Origin: Streptosporangium album
Lineage (GTDB): Bacteria; Actinomycetota; Actinomycetes; Streptosporangiales; Streptosporangiaceae
Assembly (NCBI RefSeq): GCF_014203795.1
Contig: NZ_JACHJU010000003.1
Coordinates: 851,240 to 915,239, forward strand
Direction of reading: 5' to 3'
Length of the DNA: 64,000 nucleotides
The position numbers and the translations under genes were made by a program. The notes beneath the pieces were generated by a model. It saw only the letters and a program-made list of their open reading frames with translations. It was not told the origin of the DNA and did no database searches. Positions 44,191 through 53,560 of the stretch are shown here, one piece after another; within the stretch, counting starts at the first letter, position 1, and the number at the start of each line of letters is the position of its first letter.

Positions 44191-44891
44191 GGGGAGCTCC
44201 GCAGCACGTAGCCGACGCCACGGACGGTGTGGATCAGCCGGGGACGCCCGGCGGCCTCGGTCTTGCGCCGCAGGTACATCACGTAGACGTCGAGGGAGTT
44301 GGAGGACGGCTCGAAGTCGAACCCCCACACCTCGCTGAGGATCTGCTCGCGGGTGAGCACCTGACGAGAGTGGATCATGAGCAGTTCCAGCAGCAGGTAC
44401 TCGGTCCTGGTCAGCTCCAGCGGCTCGCCCGCGCGGGTGACCTCGCGGCTGGCGGTGTCCATCCGCAGGTCGCCGTGGACGAGCACGCCGTCGGCGGCGG
44501 AGGGCGCGGCCAGGGCGCTGCGCCGCAGCAGAGCTCTGACCCTGGCCAGCAGCTCGTCCAGCTCGAACGGTTTGACCAGGTAGTCGTCTGCCCCCGCGTC
44601 CAGCCCCGAGACCCGGTCCCCGACGGCGTCACGGGCGGTGAGCATGAGCACCGGCACGTGATTGCCGACCGCCCGGAGCCGGCGGCAGGCGGTCAGCCCG
44701 TCGAGCCGGGGCATCATCACATCGAGCAGGACCAGCTCGTACGGCTCCCGCTCCAGGACCTCCAGCGCGGCCTGCCCGTCCGCGGCCAGGCCCACCCGGT
44801 ACCCCTCGAACTCCAGGCTGCTCTGCAGAGCCTCCCTGAGCGCGGGCTCGTCGTCCACGACCAGCACCCGCGCCGCCTCACCGTCACCCAT
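44187..44891 (-). CDS. OmpR-family response regulator
   Basis: This 234-residue receiver plus winged helix protein has RVLVVDDEPALREALQ, phospho-Asp in LVLLDVMMPRLDG, the DYLVKPF lysine, and a C-terminal trans-reg domain with LTRTEYLLLELLMIHSRQVLTREQIL and SLDVYVMYLRRK. It is translated before the kinase, with the genes overlapping. It resembles the MprA/TcrA group. The two-component pair may control the adjacent glycosyltransferase operon, which starts 125 bp downstream, but no binding site is evident. Confidence 0.94.
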   Translation of the reverse strand: MGDGEAARVLVVDDEPALREALQSSLEFEGYRVGLAADGQAALEVLEREPYELVLLDVMMPRLDGLTACRRLRAVGNHVPVLMLTARDAVGDRVSGLDAGADDYLVKPFELDELLARVRALLRRSALAAPSAADGVLVHGDLRMDTASREVTRAGEPLELTRTEYLLLELLMIHSRQVLTREQILSEVWGFDFEPSSNSLDVYVMYLRRKTEAAGRPRLIHTVRGVGYVLRSSP

Positions 44892-44959
44892 ACCCCAACG
44901 CTAGAGGCTCATCATGAGAACCCGATGAACACCGCCGCGACCGCCGGCGATCCGCACGG

Positions 44960-45642
44960 TCACCAGGCCACCGGGAGGGCGTGCAGGCCGAAGATCACAC
45001 CTCCGTACTTGAACGGCAGCGCGTCGTCGTCCCCCACGACGCGCAGGCCGGGGATCCGCTCGAAGAGCGTGCGGTAGGCGATCTCCAGTTCGGCGCGGGC
45101 GAGGTTCTGCCCGAGGCACTGGTGCACGCCGTACCCGAACGCCACGTGGTTGCGGGTGCCGCGCCGGACGTCGAGTTCGTCGGGGCGCTCGAAGACGCGG
45201 TGGTCGCGGTTGGCCGGGGCGCCGAGCACGAAAAGGCCCTCCCCGGCCCGGACGGCCTGGCCGCCGATCTCCATGTCCTCGGTCGCGACCCGGTCGAAGG
45301 CGATCCAGTCCACGATGGAGTGGTAGCGCAGCAGCTCCTCCACCGCGTCCGGCCAGCCGGCCGGATCCGCCGGTAGAGGCTGTGCTCGGGCGGGTCCATG
45401 TCGATGAACTGCCCCGCCTGGAACTTCGCGTGCGCCTGCCGCTCCTCCTCGGTGGGGAGCTCGGCCGACAGCTTGGTGACGGGGTGGCCGGGAGTGGCGG
45501 GGTCGGTGCTGATCCGGGGGTCGGTGAGCACCTGCTGCGCCTCGGCGTGCCGGGTCACCAGCCAGACCCGGCCACCGGGAAGCTCGGCCTCGACCAGCGG
45601 CGCCTCCTCGCGGAGGCGTCCGTACTCGGCCGGGGACGGACC
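44960..45642 (-). pseudogene. Cytochrome P450, truncated and internally deleted
   Basis: Two P450 pieces remain on the minus strand in different frames. The upstream piece (about 45642-45380) has EYGRLREEAPLVEAELPGGR, VTRHAEAQQVLTDPRIS and DMDPPEHSLYRR (C-helix). It jumps directly to EELLRYHSIVDWIAFDRVAT and the heme-binding FGYGVHQCLGQNLARAEL (44960-45350). About 170 residues including the I-helix are missing, and the first 15-20 residues are replaced by an unrelated fragment. The gene cannot yield an active P450, although the heme motif is intact. Confidence 0.85.
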
Positions 45643-45643
45643 C

Positions 45644-45784
45644 GTCAAGCAGTTCGAGGCCCGGCTGGCGGTGATCGCGCTCATCCTGGGCAGCTTCCCC
45701 TTCGTGGTGGGTCTCGACCTGCCCGAGGAGGAGAGGGCCGAGACGGCGCTGACCGTCGCCGCGAAGCTGATCTCAGGCCAGTAG
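45644..45784 (+). pseudogene. C-terminal fragment of a TetR-like regulator
   Basis: This 46-codon remnant on the plus strand begins abruptly at VKQFEARLAVIALILGSFPFVVG and ends LPEEERAETALTVAAKLISGQ. It looks like the last helices of a TetR-family ligand domain. No start or DNA-binding part exists upstream, because P450 sequence on the opposite strand abuts it at about 45642. The stop lies 12 bp inside the convergent FAD-enzyme gene. Family call is by resemblance. Confidence 0.45.
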
Positions 45785-47287
45785 GGCCATGGCGGCGTTG
45801 TGGCCGGGGATGCCGCTGACGCCGCCACCCCGGCGGGCGCCCGCGCCGCAGAGCAGGACGCGCTCGAAGGCGGTCTCCACCCCCCACTCCCCCGGCTCGC
45901 CGAACGGCCAGGACAGGTCGCGGTGGAAGATGTGGCCGCCGGGCAGGCCCGCCTCGTTCTCCAGGTCGACCGGGGTCTTGACCTCCAGGCAGGGGCTTCC
46001 GCCGGGCGCGCGCAGCAGGCAGTCCTCGATCGGCTCGGCGAGCACCCGGTTGATCGAGGCGAGCGTGGCCCGCAGCGCGGCCTCACGCGCTCCGGCGGGG
46101 TCCTCGCGGAACAGGCGGGCCGGCATGTGGAGGCCGAACAGGGTCATCGTCTGCGCCCCGGCGGCGCGCAGGTCCGCGCCGAGGATGGACGGGTCGGTGA
46201 GCGAGTGGCAGTAGACCTCGGCCGGGGGAAGCTCGGGGATCCGCCCGGCAGACGCCTGCGCGTGGGCACGTGCGAGCTGGTCGCGGCTCTCGTTGATGTG
46301 GAAGGTGCCGCTGAAGGCCGCCACCGGGTCCACCTCGGCGTCCCTGAGCCGGGGCAGCCGCGACAGCACCATGTTCACCTTGAGCTGGGCGCCCTCGGGC
46401 GCGGGCTCGTCGGCTCCGAGCAGCCGGGCGAGTACGGCGGGCGGCACGTTGGCCAGGATCCGCTCCCCCCGGACGGCGTGCTCCCCGCCCGCGTCGCGGA
46501 AGGTGACCTCGCCCGAGGGGTCGACGGCGACGACCTCCGCCCCGGTCAGGATCTCGGCTCCCGCCGCGCGCGCGGCGTCGGCGAGGCCGCCGGAGACCGC
46601 GCCCATGCCGCCGACCGGGACGTTCCAGTCGCCGGTCCCGTCCCCGATCACGTGGTAGAGCAGGCAGCGGTTGGCCAGCAGGTCCTGGTCGCAGGGGTCG
46701 GCGAAGGTGCCGATCAGGGCGTCGGTGAGCACCACCCCGCGCACGGTGTCGTCGGCGAACCGCTCGTCCACGACGTCGCCGATCGGCCGCTCGAACAGCT
46801 CCCGCCACGCCTCGTCCCCGACGAGTTCCCGCATCGCGTCGCGGCTCATCAGGGGTTCCAGCAGGGTCGGGGCGATCCGCCCGGCCACCTCGGCGGTCAT
46901 CGCGTAGAAGCGCCGCCACGCCTCGAGGTCGGCCGTCCCCCCGGTGACCCGGGCGAAGGAGGCGGCGGTACGGCCGGCGTCGCCGCTGTCGACCAGTAGA
47001 CCCGTGCCCCCGGCCGGGGTGTAGGAGGCGTAACGGCGGCGGCGCAGCTCGACCTTGAGCCCGAGGTCGGCCGCGATCTTGGATGGCAGCAGGCTGACCA
47101 GGTAGGAGTAACGCGAGAGACGGGCGTCGACGCCGGGGAACGCCTGCGCGGAGACGGCGAGGCCGCCTACGTGGCCGAGGCGTTCCAGGACGAGGACCCT
47201 GCGGCCCGCGCCGGCGAGATAGGCGGCGGCGACCAGGCCGTTGTGGCCGCCGCCGGCGATCACGACGTCATAGCGGGAACGGAGCAC
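45773..47287 (-). CDS. Phytoene-desaturase-like FAD-dependent oxidoreductase
   Basis: This 504-residue flavoprotein has the N-terminal dinucleotide fold VVIAGGGHNGLVAAAYLAGAG with ERLGHVGGLA, and a C-terminal FAD motif near GVETAFERVLLCGAGARRGGGVSGIPGHNA. It belongs to the PYROXD2/CrtI-related amine-oxidase-like family. No carotenoid genes are nearby and substrate is unknown. GTG start. The gene lies between the P450 remnant and a LysR gene without shared regulation signs. Confidence 0.86.
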   Translation of the reverse strand: MLRSRYDVVIAGGGHNGLVAAAYLAGAGRRVLVLERLGHVGGLAVSAQAFPGVDARLSRYSYLVSLLPSKIAADLGLKVELRRRRYASYTPAGGTGLLVDSGDAGRTAASFARVTGGTADLEAWRRFYAMTAEVAGRIAPTLLEPLMSRDAMRELVGDEAWRELFERPIGDVVDERFADDTVRGVVLTDALIGTFADPCDQDLLANRCLLYHVIGDGTGDWNVPVGGMGAVSGGLADAARAAGAEILTGAEVVAVDPSGEVTFRDAGGEHAVRGERILANVPPAVLARLLGADEPAPEGAQLKVNMVLSRLPRLRDAEVDPVAAFSGTFHINESRDQLARAHAQASAGRIPELPPAEVYCHSLTDPSILGADLRAAGAQTMTLFGLHMPARLFREDPAGAREAALRATLASINRVLAEPIEDCLLRAPGGSPCLEVKTPVDLENEAGLPGGHIFHRDLSWPFGEPGEWGVETAFERVLLCGAGARRGGGVSGIPGHNAAMALLA

Positions 47288-47462
47288 GAGACATCCCAGG
47301 TTCAGGCGGAGAGGTGACGGACCAGGGGACTCGGGACGGTCAGAGACCGGTCTGCCAGTGCGGCTCGGGACGGAGCACGCTCAACACCTCGATCGACACC
47401 ATGTCCCGCACCATATAGCGAAGGCGACAAATCGGTCTACAGGCCTCTCCCGGGACATCCGT

Positions 47463-48359
47463 TCACCCGCGGGCCGCGGACAGGGTGATCCGGAGGAGGG
47501 TGGCGGCGGGACCGGTGGGGGTGCGGCCCCTGCGCCAGACCGCGCGCAGGCGGCGTTCGAGGTTGATGCCGCCGGTGGTCACCTCGACCAACCGGCCGGT
47601 GGCCAGCTCGGCCTCCACCGCGTAACCGCTGAGCACGGCGGGGGCGACGCCCTCCCGGGCTGCGCCCTTGACCGCGGCGTTGGAGCCGAGTTCCAGCCGG
47701 GGAGCGGCGGCGGTGTGGCCGGTCAGCGCCAGGTCCAGGGTCTCGCGGGTGCCGGAACCGCGCTCGCGGACGACCAGCGGGGTGGCGGCGAGCTCGGCGG
47801 CCAGCAGCGCGGTACGGCGATGCGCCCACGGGTGGCCGGGAGCGACCACCACGACGAGCCGGTCGGTGGCCACCACCCGGGAGGTCAGACCCGGTGGGAC
47901 CGAGGGGCCCTCCACGAACCCGAGCTCGATCCCGCCACCGACCAACCTGGCCACCTCGGCGGAGTTCTGCACGTCCAGGCCGACCTGGACCTGGGGTTCG
48001 CGGTTCTGCAGCTCCCCCAGCCAGCGCGGCAGCAGGTATTCGGCCACGGTCATGCTGGCCGCGATGTGCAGGTGAGCCGCCCGGCCGTGCCGTACCGCCT
48101 CCGCGCCGCGCATCAGCTCCTCGGCCGCCGCCAGCACCTGCGCCGCCCAGGCCGAGACCATCACGCCCTGCGGGGTGAGGGTGGAGCCGCGCGGGGTGCG
48201 CTCCAGCAGGGGCAGCCCGAGGCGGCGCTCCAGCAGCGCGATCCGCTTGCTCGCCGACGGCTGGGCGATGCCCGCCGCCCGGGCCGCCTGGCCGAGGCTC
48301 CCCAGGCGGTCGACGTCGACGAGCAACCGCAGGGATCCGAGATCAGGCAGCTCACTCAT
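47463..48359 (-). CDS. LysR-family transcriptional regulator
   Basis: This 298-residue LysR regulator has an N-terminal winged helix (LRLLVDVDRLGSLGQAARAAGIAQPSASKRIALLERRLG, residues about 10-48) and a periplasmic-binding-protein-like effector domain. It is divergent from a YeiH-type transporter, the usual arrangement in which a LysR protein controls the exporter. A T-N11-A box overlaps its start codon. Confidence 0.93.
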   Translation of the reverse strand: MSELPDLGSLRLLVDVDRLGSLGQAARAAGIAQPSASKRIALLERRLGLPLLERTPRGSTLTPQGVMVSAWAAQVLAAAEELMRGAEAVRHGRAAHLHIAASMTVAEYLLPRWLGELQNREPQVQVGLDVQNSAEVARLVGGGIELGFVEGPSVPPGLTSRVVATDRLVVVVAPGHPWAHRRTALLAAELAATPLVVRERGSGTRETLDLALTGHTAAAPRLELGSNAAVKGAAREGVAPAVLSGYAVEAELATGRLVEVTTGGINLERRLRAVWRRGRTPTGPAATLLRITLSAARG

Positions 48360-48372
48360 AGCCCTAGGCTAT
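48358..48372. promoter_or_regulatory. LysR-type T-N11-A box
   Basis: ATAGCC-CTA-GGCTAT is a perfect six-base inverted repeat containing TAGCCCTAGGCTA, matching the T-N11-A rule. It overlaps the LysR ATG and lies 58 bp from the divergent transporter start, suited to autorepression and activation. Confidence 0.6.
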
Positions 48373-48429
48373 GACCTTCCAGGGAGATGGCGGCTACCGG
48401 CCGCGCCGGCCCGGGCCAACACTCAGATC

Positions 48430-49605
48430 ATGGCTATCCTCCCGGTCGGCGACTCTCCCAGACACCTCACGGACGGGCATGTCCCGGACGCGGGCACACC
48501 CGGCCCTCACCCGCCGGTCACGGCCCCGTCCGCCGGCGACGCCCTTGGGCCCAGCCCCCGGCGGGGGGCCGTACGGCGGGCCGCGGCGGAGACCGGCGCC
48601 CTGCTGCCCGGCCTGGCCGTGGTCGCCGTCGCGGTGGGGCTGTCGATGTCGCTGAGCCGCGTCGTCCCCGGGGTCAGCACGGCCGTCGCCGCGGTGGCCT
48701 GCGGGGTCGCGCTCACCAACCTCGGGGGGCTTCACCGGTCGTTCCGCCCGGGTCTGCGGTTCGCAAGCCGTCGGCTGCTCCGCCTGGCCATCGTGCTGCT
48801 CGGGCTGGGGATCGCCCTGCCGGAGGTGCTGGCCCTGGGGTGGCGGGCACTCATGGTGATCGCCGCCGCCACCGGTGGCACGTTCCTCGCCACGCGGTGG
48901 CTCGGCGGGCGGATGGGGATCGACCCGCGCAGGTCGCTGCTCATCGCGACCGGGGTCTCGGTGTGCGGGGCCGCGGCCGTGGCCGCCATGCACGAGGTGG
49001 CCGACAGCGACGACGACGACGTGGCGAGCGCGGTCAGCGTGGTGGTCCTGTACGGCAGCGCCGCGATCGCCGTACTGCCGCCGCTCGCACGGCTTCTCGG
49101 CCTGACCGAGCACCAGTTCGGCATGTGGGCCGGCGCGTCGGTCCACGAGGTCGCCCAGGTGGCGGCCATCGGCGCGACGGCCGGCGCGGGGGTGCTGGCG
49201 AGCGCGGTGGTGGTCAAGCTGGCCCGCGTCGTCCTGCTGGCCCCGATCGTGGGAGCGACCTCCCTCGCCCTCCGCCGTACCGCCCCCGCCGGGGCACGGA
49301 GGACGCCGGAGGGGTCCGGGGATCTCCCGGCGGTGGGGACGGGACGGCGTCCGCCGGTGATGCCCCTGTTCGTGGTGGGATTCATCGCCATGGTGATCGT
49401 ACGCAGCGCGGGCGTGGTGCCCTCCGGGATCGCCCGGATGCTCCCGGAGGTGACAGGAGTGTTACTCGCGGCCGCCCTCTTCGGACTGGGGACGAACGTC
49501 GACCTCAGGGAACTCGTACGCGGTGGCCGATCGCTGCTGCTGGGTGGGGTGGCAACCGCGATCATCGGCGCGATCTCCCTGCTCGGAGTGCTCGTCATCG
49601 GCTGA
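48430..49605 (+). CDS. YeiH-family (UPF0324) putative exporter
   Basis: This 391-residue protein has about 10 hydrophobic segments. The family hallmarks are a repeated inverted topology with GVALTNLGG, RRLLRLAIVLLGLGI, SVCGAAAVAAMHEV and WAGASVHEVAQVAAIGATAG. The first 50 residues form a polar, Pro-rich extension not usual in the family. UPF0324 proteins are predicted sulfate/sulfite- or taurine-linked exporters; the substrate here is unproven. Divergent LysR gene supports regulated expression. The ATG at 48430 is the only start free of overlap with the LysR gene. Confidence 0.86.
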   Translation: MAILPVGDSPRHLTDGHVPDAGTPGPHPPVTAPSAGDALGPSPRRGAVRRAAAETGALLPGLAVVAVAVGLSMSLSRVVPGVSTAVAAVACGVALTNLGGLHRSFRPGLRFASRRLLRLAIVLLGLGIALPEVLALGWRALMVIAAATGGTFLATRWLGGRMGIDPRRSLLIATGVSVCGAAAVAAMHEVADSDDDDVASAVSVVVLYGSAAIAVLPPLARLLGLTEHQFGMWAGASVHEVAQVAAIGATAGAGVLASAVVVKLARVVLLAPIVGATSLALRRTAPAGARRTPEGSGDLPAVGTGRRPPVMPLFVVGFIAMVIVRSAGVVPSGIARMLPEVTGVLLAAALFGLGTNVDLRELVRGGRSLLLGGVATAIIGAISLLGVLVIG

Positions 49606-49721
49606 CCTCCAGGTGGACGTCTTACGACAACCCCCGTAACGTGCACCTTTGAACCGGGGAACCCTTTTTGCAGCGTTCCAGCGGCCGTTCATCCAGCCCG
49701 ACGAGGAGACAGAACCCGCTC

Positions 49722-50672
49722 ATGCGTACCACCCAGCAGCCCATCGACAGCGTGCTCCGCCCCTCCGCCGAGGTGGCAGAAGCACTGGCGCAGGGCGCCC
49801 CGGTCGTGGCACTCGAATCCACGATCATCTCGCACGGCCTGCCCCAGCCCCGCAACCTCGAGGTCGCGGTTGAGCTGGAGGAGATCGTCCGCGAGGCGGG
49901 AGCCGTACCGGCGACCATCGCGGTGCTGGACGGCGTGGCGCACATCGGCCTGGGACCGGACGAGCTCAAACGGATCGCCACCGAGCCGGGCCTGCGCAAG
50001 CTGGGCTTCCGCGACCTGCCGGCCGCCGTCGCGCTGGGGGCCAGCGGGGCGACCACGGTCTCGGCGACCTCGTTCCTGGCCGCGCGGGCGGGCATCCGGA
50101 TCTTCGCCACCGGCGGCCTCGGCGGCGTTCACCGCGGATGGACCGAAAGCCAGGACGAGTCGGCCGACCTCGACATGCTGAGCCGCACCCGCATCACCGT
50201 CGTCTGCGCGGGTGTGAAGTCGATCCTGGACGTCCCCGCCACCCTGCAGCGGCTGGAGACCCGCGGCGTCAGCATCGCCGGGTTCCGCACCGACGAGTTC
50301 CCCGGCTTCTACCTGCACACCTCCGGCGAGCCGATCGACTGGCGGATCGAGACCCCGGCCGAGGCCGCGGAGATCATGCGGGGCCAGGACGCGCTCGGCG
50401 GGCCGGAGACCGCGCTGATCGTGGCCAACCCGGTGCCGCGGGACGAGCAGCTCGACCCCGCCCTGCACGACCGGGTCCTCGCCGAGGCCCTGGCCGCGGC
50501 CGACCGGGAGAAGATCACCGGCCAGGCCATCACGCCGTTCCTCCTGGGCTATCTGGTGAGGGGCACCGGGGGTGCCTCGCTTGAGGCCAACCTGGCGGCC
50601 GTGCGGGGGAACGTCCGCGTCGCCGCACAGATCGCGGCGGCGTGGAGCCCGCGGAAGCCGGGGAAGCCGTGA
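49722..50672 (+). CDS. psuG: Pseudouridine-5'-phosphate glycosidase
   Basis: This 316-residue enzyme cleaves pseudouridine 5'-phosphate to uracil and ribose 5-phosphate. It carries VVALESTIISHGLPQPRN near the N-terminus, GATTVSATSFLAARAGIRIF, GGLGGVHRG and the conserved-lysine segment VCAGVKSILD, with TDEFPGFYL following. Length fits the family. The ATG at 49722 matches the usual N-terminus; a TTG further up is less likely. It overlaps the sugar kinase gene by four bases, giving the complete pseudouridine salvage pair. Confidence 0.95.
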   Translation: MRTTQQPIDSVLRPSAEVAEALAQGAPVVALESTIISHGLPQPRNLEVAVELEEIVREAGAVPATIAVLDGVAHIGLGPDELKRIATEPGLRKLGFRDLPAAVALGASGATTVSATSFLAARAGIRIFATGGLGGVHRGWTESQDESADLDMLSRTRITVVCAGVKSILDVPATLQRLETRGVSIAGFRTDEFPGFYLHTSGEPIDWRIETPAEAAEIMRGQDALGGPETALIVANPVPRDEQLDPALHDRVLAEALAAADREKITGQAITPFLLGYLVRGTGGASLEANLAAVRGNVRVAAQIAAAWSPRKPGKP

Positions 50673-51619
50673 CCCGGAAGGGCCTGCTGGTCATCGGCGA
50701 CGTGGTCACCGACGTCGTCGCGCTGCACGGAGGGCCTGCCCTGGCCGGGCTGGCCCTCGGCACGGACACCGCCGCCGACATCGTGCTCCGTCCGGGCGGC
50801 TCGGGGGCCAACACGGCCTCCTGGGCCGCCCATCTGGGGGCCGACGCCCGGATCCTCACCCGGGTGGGTTTCGACACCGGCGAGTGGCACGCCGCCGAAC
50901 TGCGGCGCGGCGGGGTCCGGCCGCACCTGCGGGTGGATCCCGACCGCCCGACCGCGGTGGTGATCGCCATGATCGACGCGACCGGGGAGCGCTCCATGCT
51001 CACCAACCGGGGCGCGGGCGGGCACATCGGCGTCGACGACTGGGACGACGGCCTGCTCGACGGGGTGCGTCACCTGCACCTGTCCGGATACACGTTGTTC
51101 GCCGAGCCGGGTCTGCAGCTGTCCCGGCTGGCCCTGGCCGAGGCCGCCCTGCGGGACGTCACGATCAGCGTCGACCCCGCCTCGACCGGTTTCCTGCGCT
51201 CCTTCGGCGCCGAACGGTTCATCCAGGAGACCCTGGCCGCCCAGCTGATCATCCCCAACCTGGACGAGGCACTGCTGCTCACCGGTGAGAGCTCCGCCGA
51301 ACGTGCCGCCGAACGGCTGAGCCTCCGGTACGGCGCGGCGGCCGTGAAGCTCGGTTCCCGGGGTGCCCTGATGGCGAGAGACGGAAAGTTGACGGCCCGG
51401 GTTCCCGGAATAGCCGCAGAGGTGGTTGACTCGACCGGAGCAGGGGACGCGTTCGCCGCCGGCCTGTTGACCGCCCTGCTGAGAGGGGTCGCCGACGAGA
51501 CGGCGCTGAACGCGGGAGGCCGGGCCGGAGCCGAGGCTGTGACAGCCGTAGGCGGTCGGCCGCGCATCTCTGCGTCCGATTTGGGTACCGACCAGCTTTA
51601 CCCTCTTAACACCAATTGA
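50669..51619 (+). CDS. psuK: PfkB-family kinase, probable pseudouridine kinase
   Basis: This 316-residue ribokinase-like protein has the N-terminal GDVVTDVVAL and GGSGANTASWAAHLG substrate site, IIPNLDEALLLTGE, and the C-terminal anion-hole motif DSTGAGDAFAAG with the catalytic Asp. It starts at a GTG overlapping psuG by four bases, with GGGGA upstream. In the psuK-psuG operon it would phosphorylate pseudouridine at the 5' hydroxyl. Specificity is inferred from the partner gene. Confidence 0.88.
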   Translation: MTRKGLLVIGDVVTDVVALHGGPALAGLALGTDTAADIVLRPGGSGANTASWAAHLGADARILTRVGFDTGEWHAAELRRGGVRPHLRVDPDRPTAVVIAMIDATGERSMLTNRGAGGHIGVDDWDDGLLDGVRHLHLSGYTLFAEPGLQLSRLALAEAALRDVTISVDPASTGFLRSFGAERFIQETLAAQLIIPNLDEALLLTGESSAERAAERLSLRYGAAAVKLGSRGALMARDGKLTARVPGIAAEVVDSTGAGDAFAAGLLTALLRGVADETALNAGGRAGAEAVTAVGGRPRISASDLGTDQLYPLNTN

Positions 51620-51683
51620 TAGCTTGCGGCGTAGGCTGCACCATTAGCCACATGCGTCACTTTGGGGAGGTTTCGGTCCGCCG

Positions 51684-53498
51684 ATGGATGCCGAGTCATC
51701 GATCTGCCTGAGTGATCTGGTTCCGGCCCTGCGCTGGAGCCGGCCACAGCAGATCGCCGAAGTCCTGGCCGATACCCGCCTGCCTGCGGGCTGGTGGTCC
51801 TCGGTCACCCTGCCCAAGGCCCTTGGCGTCGCCGGGCTCGACTGGGTCTGCGAGCGGCTGGCCCGGCTCTCGGTGTCCCGCTGGGATCACCTGCCGCTGA
51901 GCGACGTCCTGCCCGCACTGCACGTGCACACGGTCGATCCCACCATGCCCGGCTGGTCCGAGCCCGCCCGATCCTCGATCGCCAGGCTGGGCGGCTGGTC
52001 CCGGTTGCGCCGTCTGACCACCGGAGACCTCAGCGGCCCCTCGCTGCCCGCGTCTCCCGAGGTCGTGGTGACCGCCATCTTTCACGAGGTGCTCAGCAGG
52101 ATCCCGGTGCTCGGCGAGCAGCCCGCGCCGGCAGCCGCCCCGATGCGGCAGGCTGCGCCGCAGCAGGGTCCCTCCGCGCCGCAGGCCCCGGCCGTGCCGT
52201 CCCAGGCCCCGGCGGTACCGCCACAGGCCCCGCCTGTGCCCCAGCAGGCCCCAGCCATGCCGCAGCAGGCCCCGTCCGCGCCTCAGGCCCCGCCTGTGCC
52301 CCAGCAGGCCCCAGCCATGCCGCCGCAGGCCCCGGCGGTACCGCCACAGGCCCCGCCGGTGCCCCAGCAGGCCCCGTCCGCGCCTCAGGCCCCGCGAGCG
52401 CCGGTCGCCGAGCCCGCACCCGAGCCCCGGGTCAGGCCCCACGACTACCCGCTGGTCCGGCTGGTGGACAACATGTTCCGCGACTGGGGCCCACTGGAGC
52501 GCGCGGTCGCCGTGGAACGGCTGTTCGCCGTCGAACCGATCAGCCTGCGTGCGCTGGCGCACAAGCTGAACGCCGATCGCGACGCCCTGTCCATGGCCCA
52601 GCGCACCGCCGAGGAACGCATCCTGCTCTGGCTGCGCTCCCCGGAGTCCGCCCCGCTCACGGGGCACATGTTCGGGCTCACCGAGTGGCTGGGCGCCGCC
52701 GCGACGCAGGAACAGCTCATCGGCGCCGACCCCGCCCACCCCGTCGGGGTCCCCACACTCCGTACGCCGCTCTGGCGGGTACTGGTCACCCTCATGCCCG
52801 ACCGGCGTCTGCAGGACGGCTGGCTCGTCGTGGGCGACCTGGGAGGCCTGCGGGACCGCACCCGGCAGCTACTGGCGAGCAAACCCATCGACACCGACGT
52901 GGTCGCGTTGATGGAGCACCAGATCGGCATCCGCACACATTCCGCGCAGGCCTGGCTGGACGCGCTCGCCGCCACCGGGACACAGAACGCGCTCTCCGCC
53001 GAGGACCCCGCCTCGGAGGCCGGCAAACAGCTCCCCCGCCGCACACCGGGGGCCAACGGCCACCACCACCGCGGCGGCCAGCCGATTCCGCAGGTGAACA
53101 CCGGCTCCATCGACCCCCGTGCCGCTCTGGCGGCGCTGTCGGCGCTGTCCGGCGTCAACGCCCGGCCCCATCTGATCACCAGCCAGCGCGCCCCCATGCA
53201 TCCACCGACCAACCCGGTCACCGACCCGAGCCGCTGGCAGCGGATAGAGGTGACCAGCGAGCACCTGCGAGGCGGCCCGGTGGCGGTCCCGGAGGGGTAT
53301 GCCACCCAGCTGGGCATGCGTCCCGGCACGCTGCTGTCGGTGACCGGCCCCGGCGACAACGCGGTGGTGCTGGTCTGGCGGGACCAGCCGGTCTTCGACT
53401 CTCTCCAGCCGGTGCTGATGCGCCTGAACGCCCGTCCGGGCGACCAGGTGTACGTCACCGTGGACGGCTACCGCCTGGACGCCCAGCTACCCAGCTGA
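51684..53498 (+). CDS. Uncharacterised protein with QAP repeats
   Basis: This 604-residue protein has no signal peptide. Residues 1-145 form a folded Trp/Leu-rich region. Residues 164-237 are Pro/Ala/Gln repeats (QAPAVPPQAP type). Residues about 255-320 resemble a sigma-region-4-like helical segment (RAVAVERLF, then SLRALAHKLNADRDALSMAQ and AEERILLWL). Residues 320-435 form a helical region containing GLTEWLGAAATQEQLIG and LLASKPIDTDVVALM. A last domain (about 525-604) has a beta-like VPEGYATQLGMRPGTLLSVTG. A GGGGAGG ribosome site precedes the ATG. I do not recognise a family. The HTH resemblance suggests nucleic acid binding but is weak. Confidence 0.75.
   Translation: MDAESSICLSDLVPALRWSRPQQIAEVLADTRLPAGWWSSVTLPKALGVAGLDWVCERLARLSVSRWDHLPLSDVLPALHVHTVDPTMPGWSEPARSSIARLGGWSRLRRLTTGDLSGPSLPASPEVVVTAIFHEVLSRIPVLGEQPAPAAAPMRQAAPQQGPSAPQAPAVPSQAPAVPPQAPPVPQQAPAMPQQAPSAPQAPPVPQQAPAMPPQAPAVPPQAPPVPQQAPSAPQAPRAPVAEPAPEPRVRPHDYPLVRLVDNMFRDWGPLERAVAVERLFAVEPISLRALAHKLNADRDALSMAQRTAEERILLWLRSPESAPLTGHMFGLTEWLGAAATQEQLIGADPAHPVGVPTLRTPLWRVLVTLMPDRRLQDGWLVVGDLGGLRDRTRQLLASKPIDTDVVALMEHQIGIRTHSAQAWLDALAATGTQNALSAEDPASEAGKQLPRRTPGANGHHHRGGQPIPQVNTGSIDPRAALAALSALSGVNARPHLITSQRAPMHPPTNPVTDPSRWQRIEVTSEHLRGGPVAVPEGYATQLGMRPGTLLSVTGPGDNAVVLVWRDQPVFDSLQPVLMRLNARPGDQVYVTVDGYRLDAQLPS
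52173..52394 (+). repeat. In-frame coding repeats (QAP/PQQAP)
   Basis: About 12 imperfect 15-21-bp units encode P-Q/P-QAP-x-x-P. A longer block of about 45 bp (encoding QAPPVPQQAPAMP) is duplicated at 52228 and 52288, so the tract has expanded by duplication. It is a flexible spacer in the protein. Confidence 0.75.
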
Positions 53499-53560
53499 CA
53501 TACGCGGCAGAAGCCCGCCCCCCGGATGAGGGACGGGCGGCAGGACCGGGGTTTCCGCGC

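Noticed and set aside
45398..45784. Complete 128-codon plus-strand gene
   Set aside because: The first 80 codons are antisense of the P450 remnant; only the last 46 codons look like protein-coding sequence.
52173..52394. CRISPR or non-coding satellite
   Set aside because: The units stay in frame and encode a Pro/Ala/Gln tract; lengths vary.
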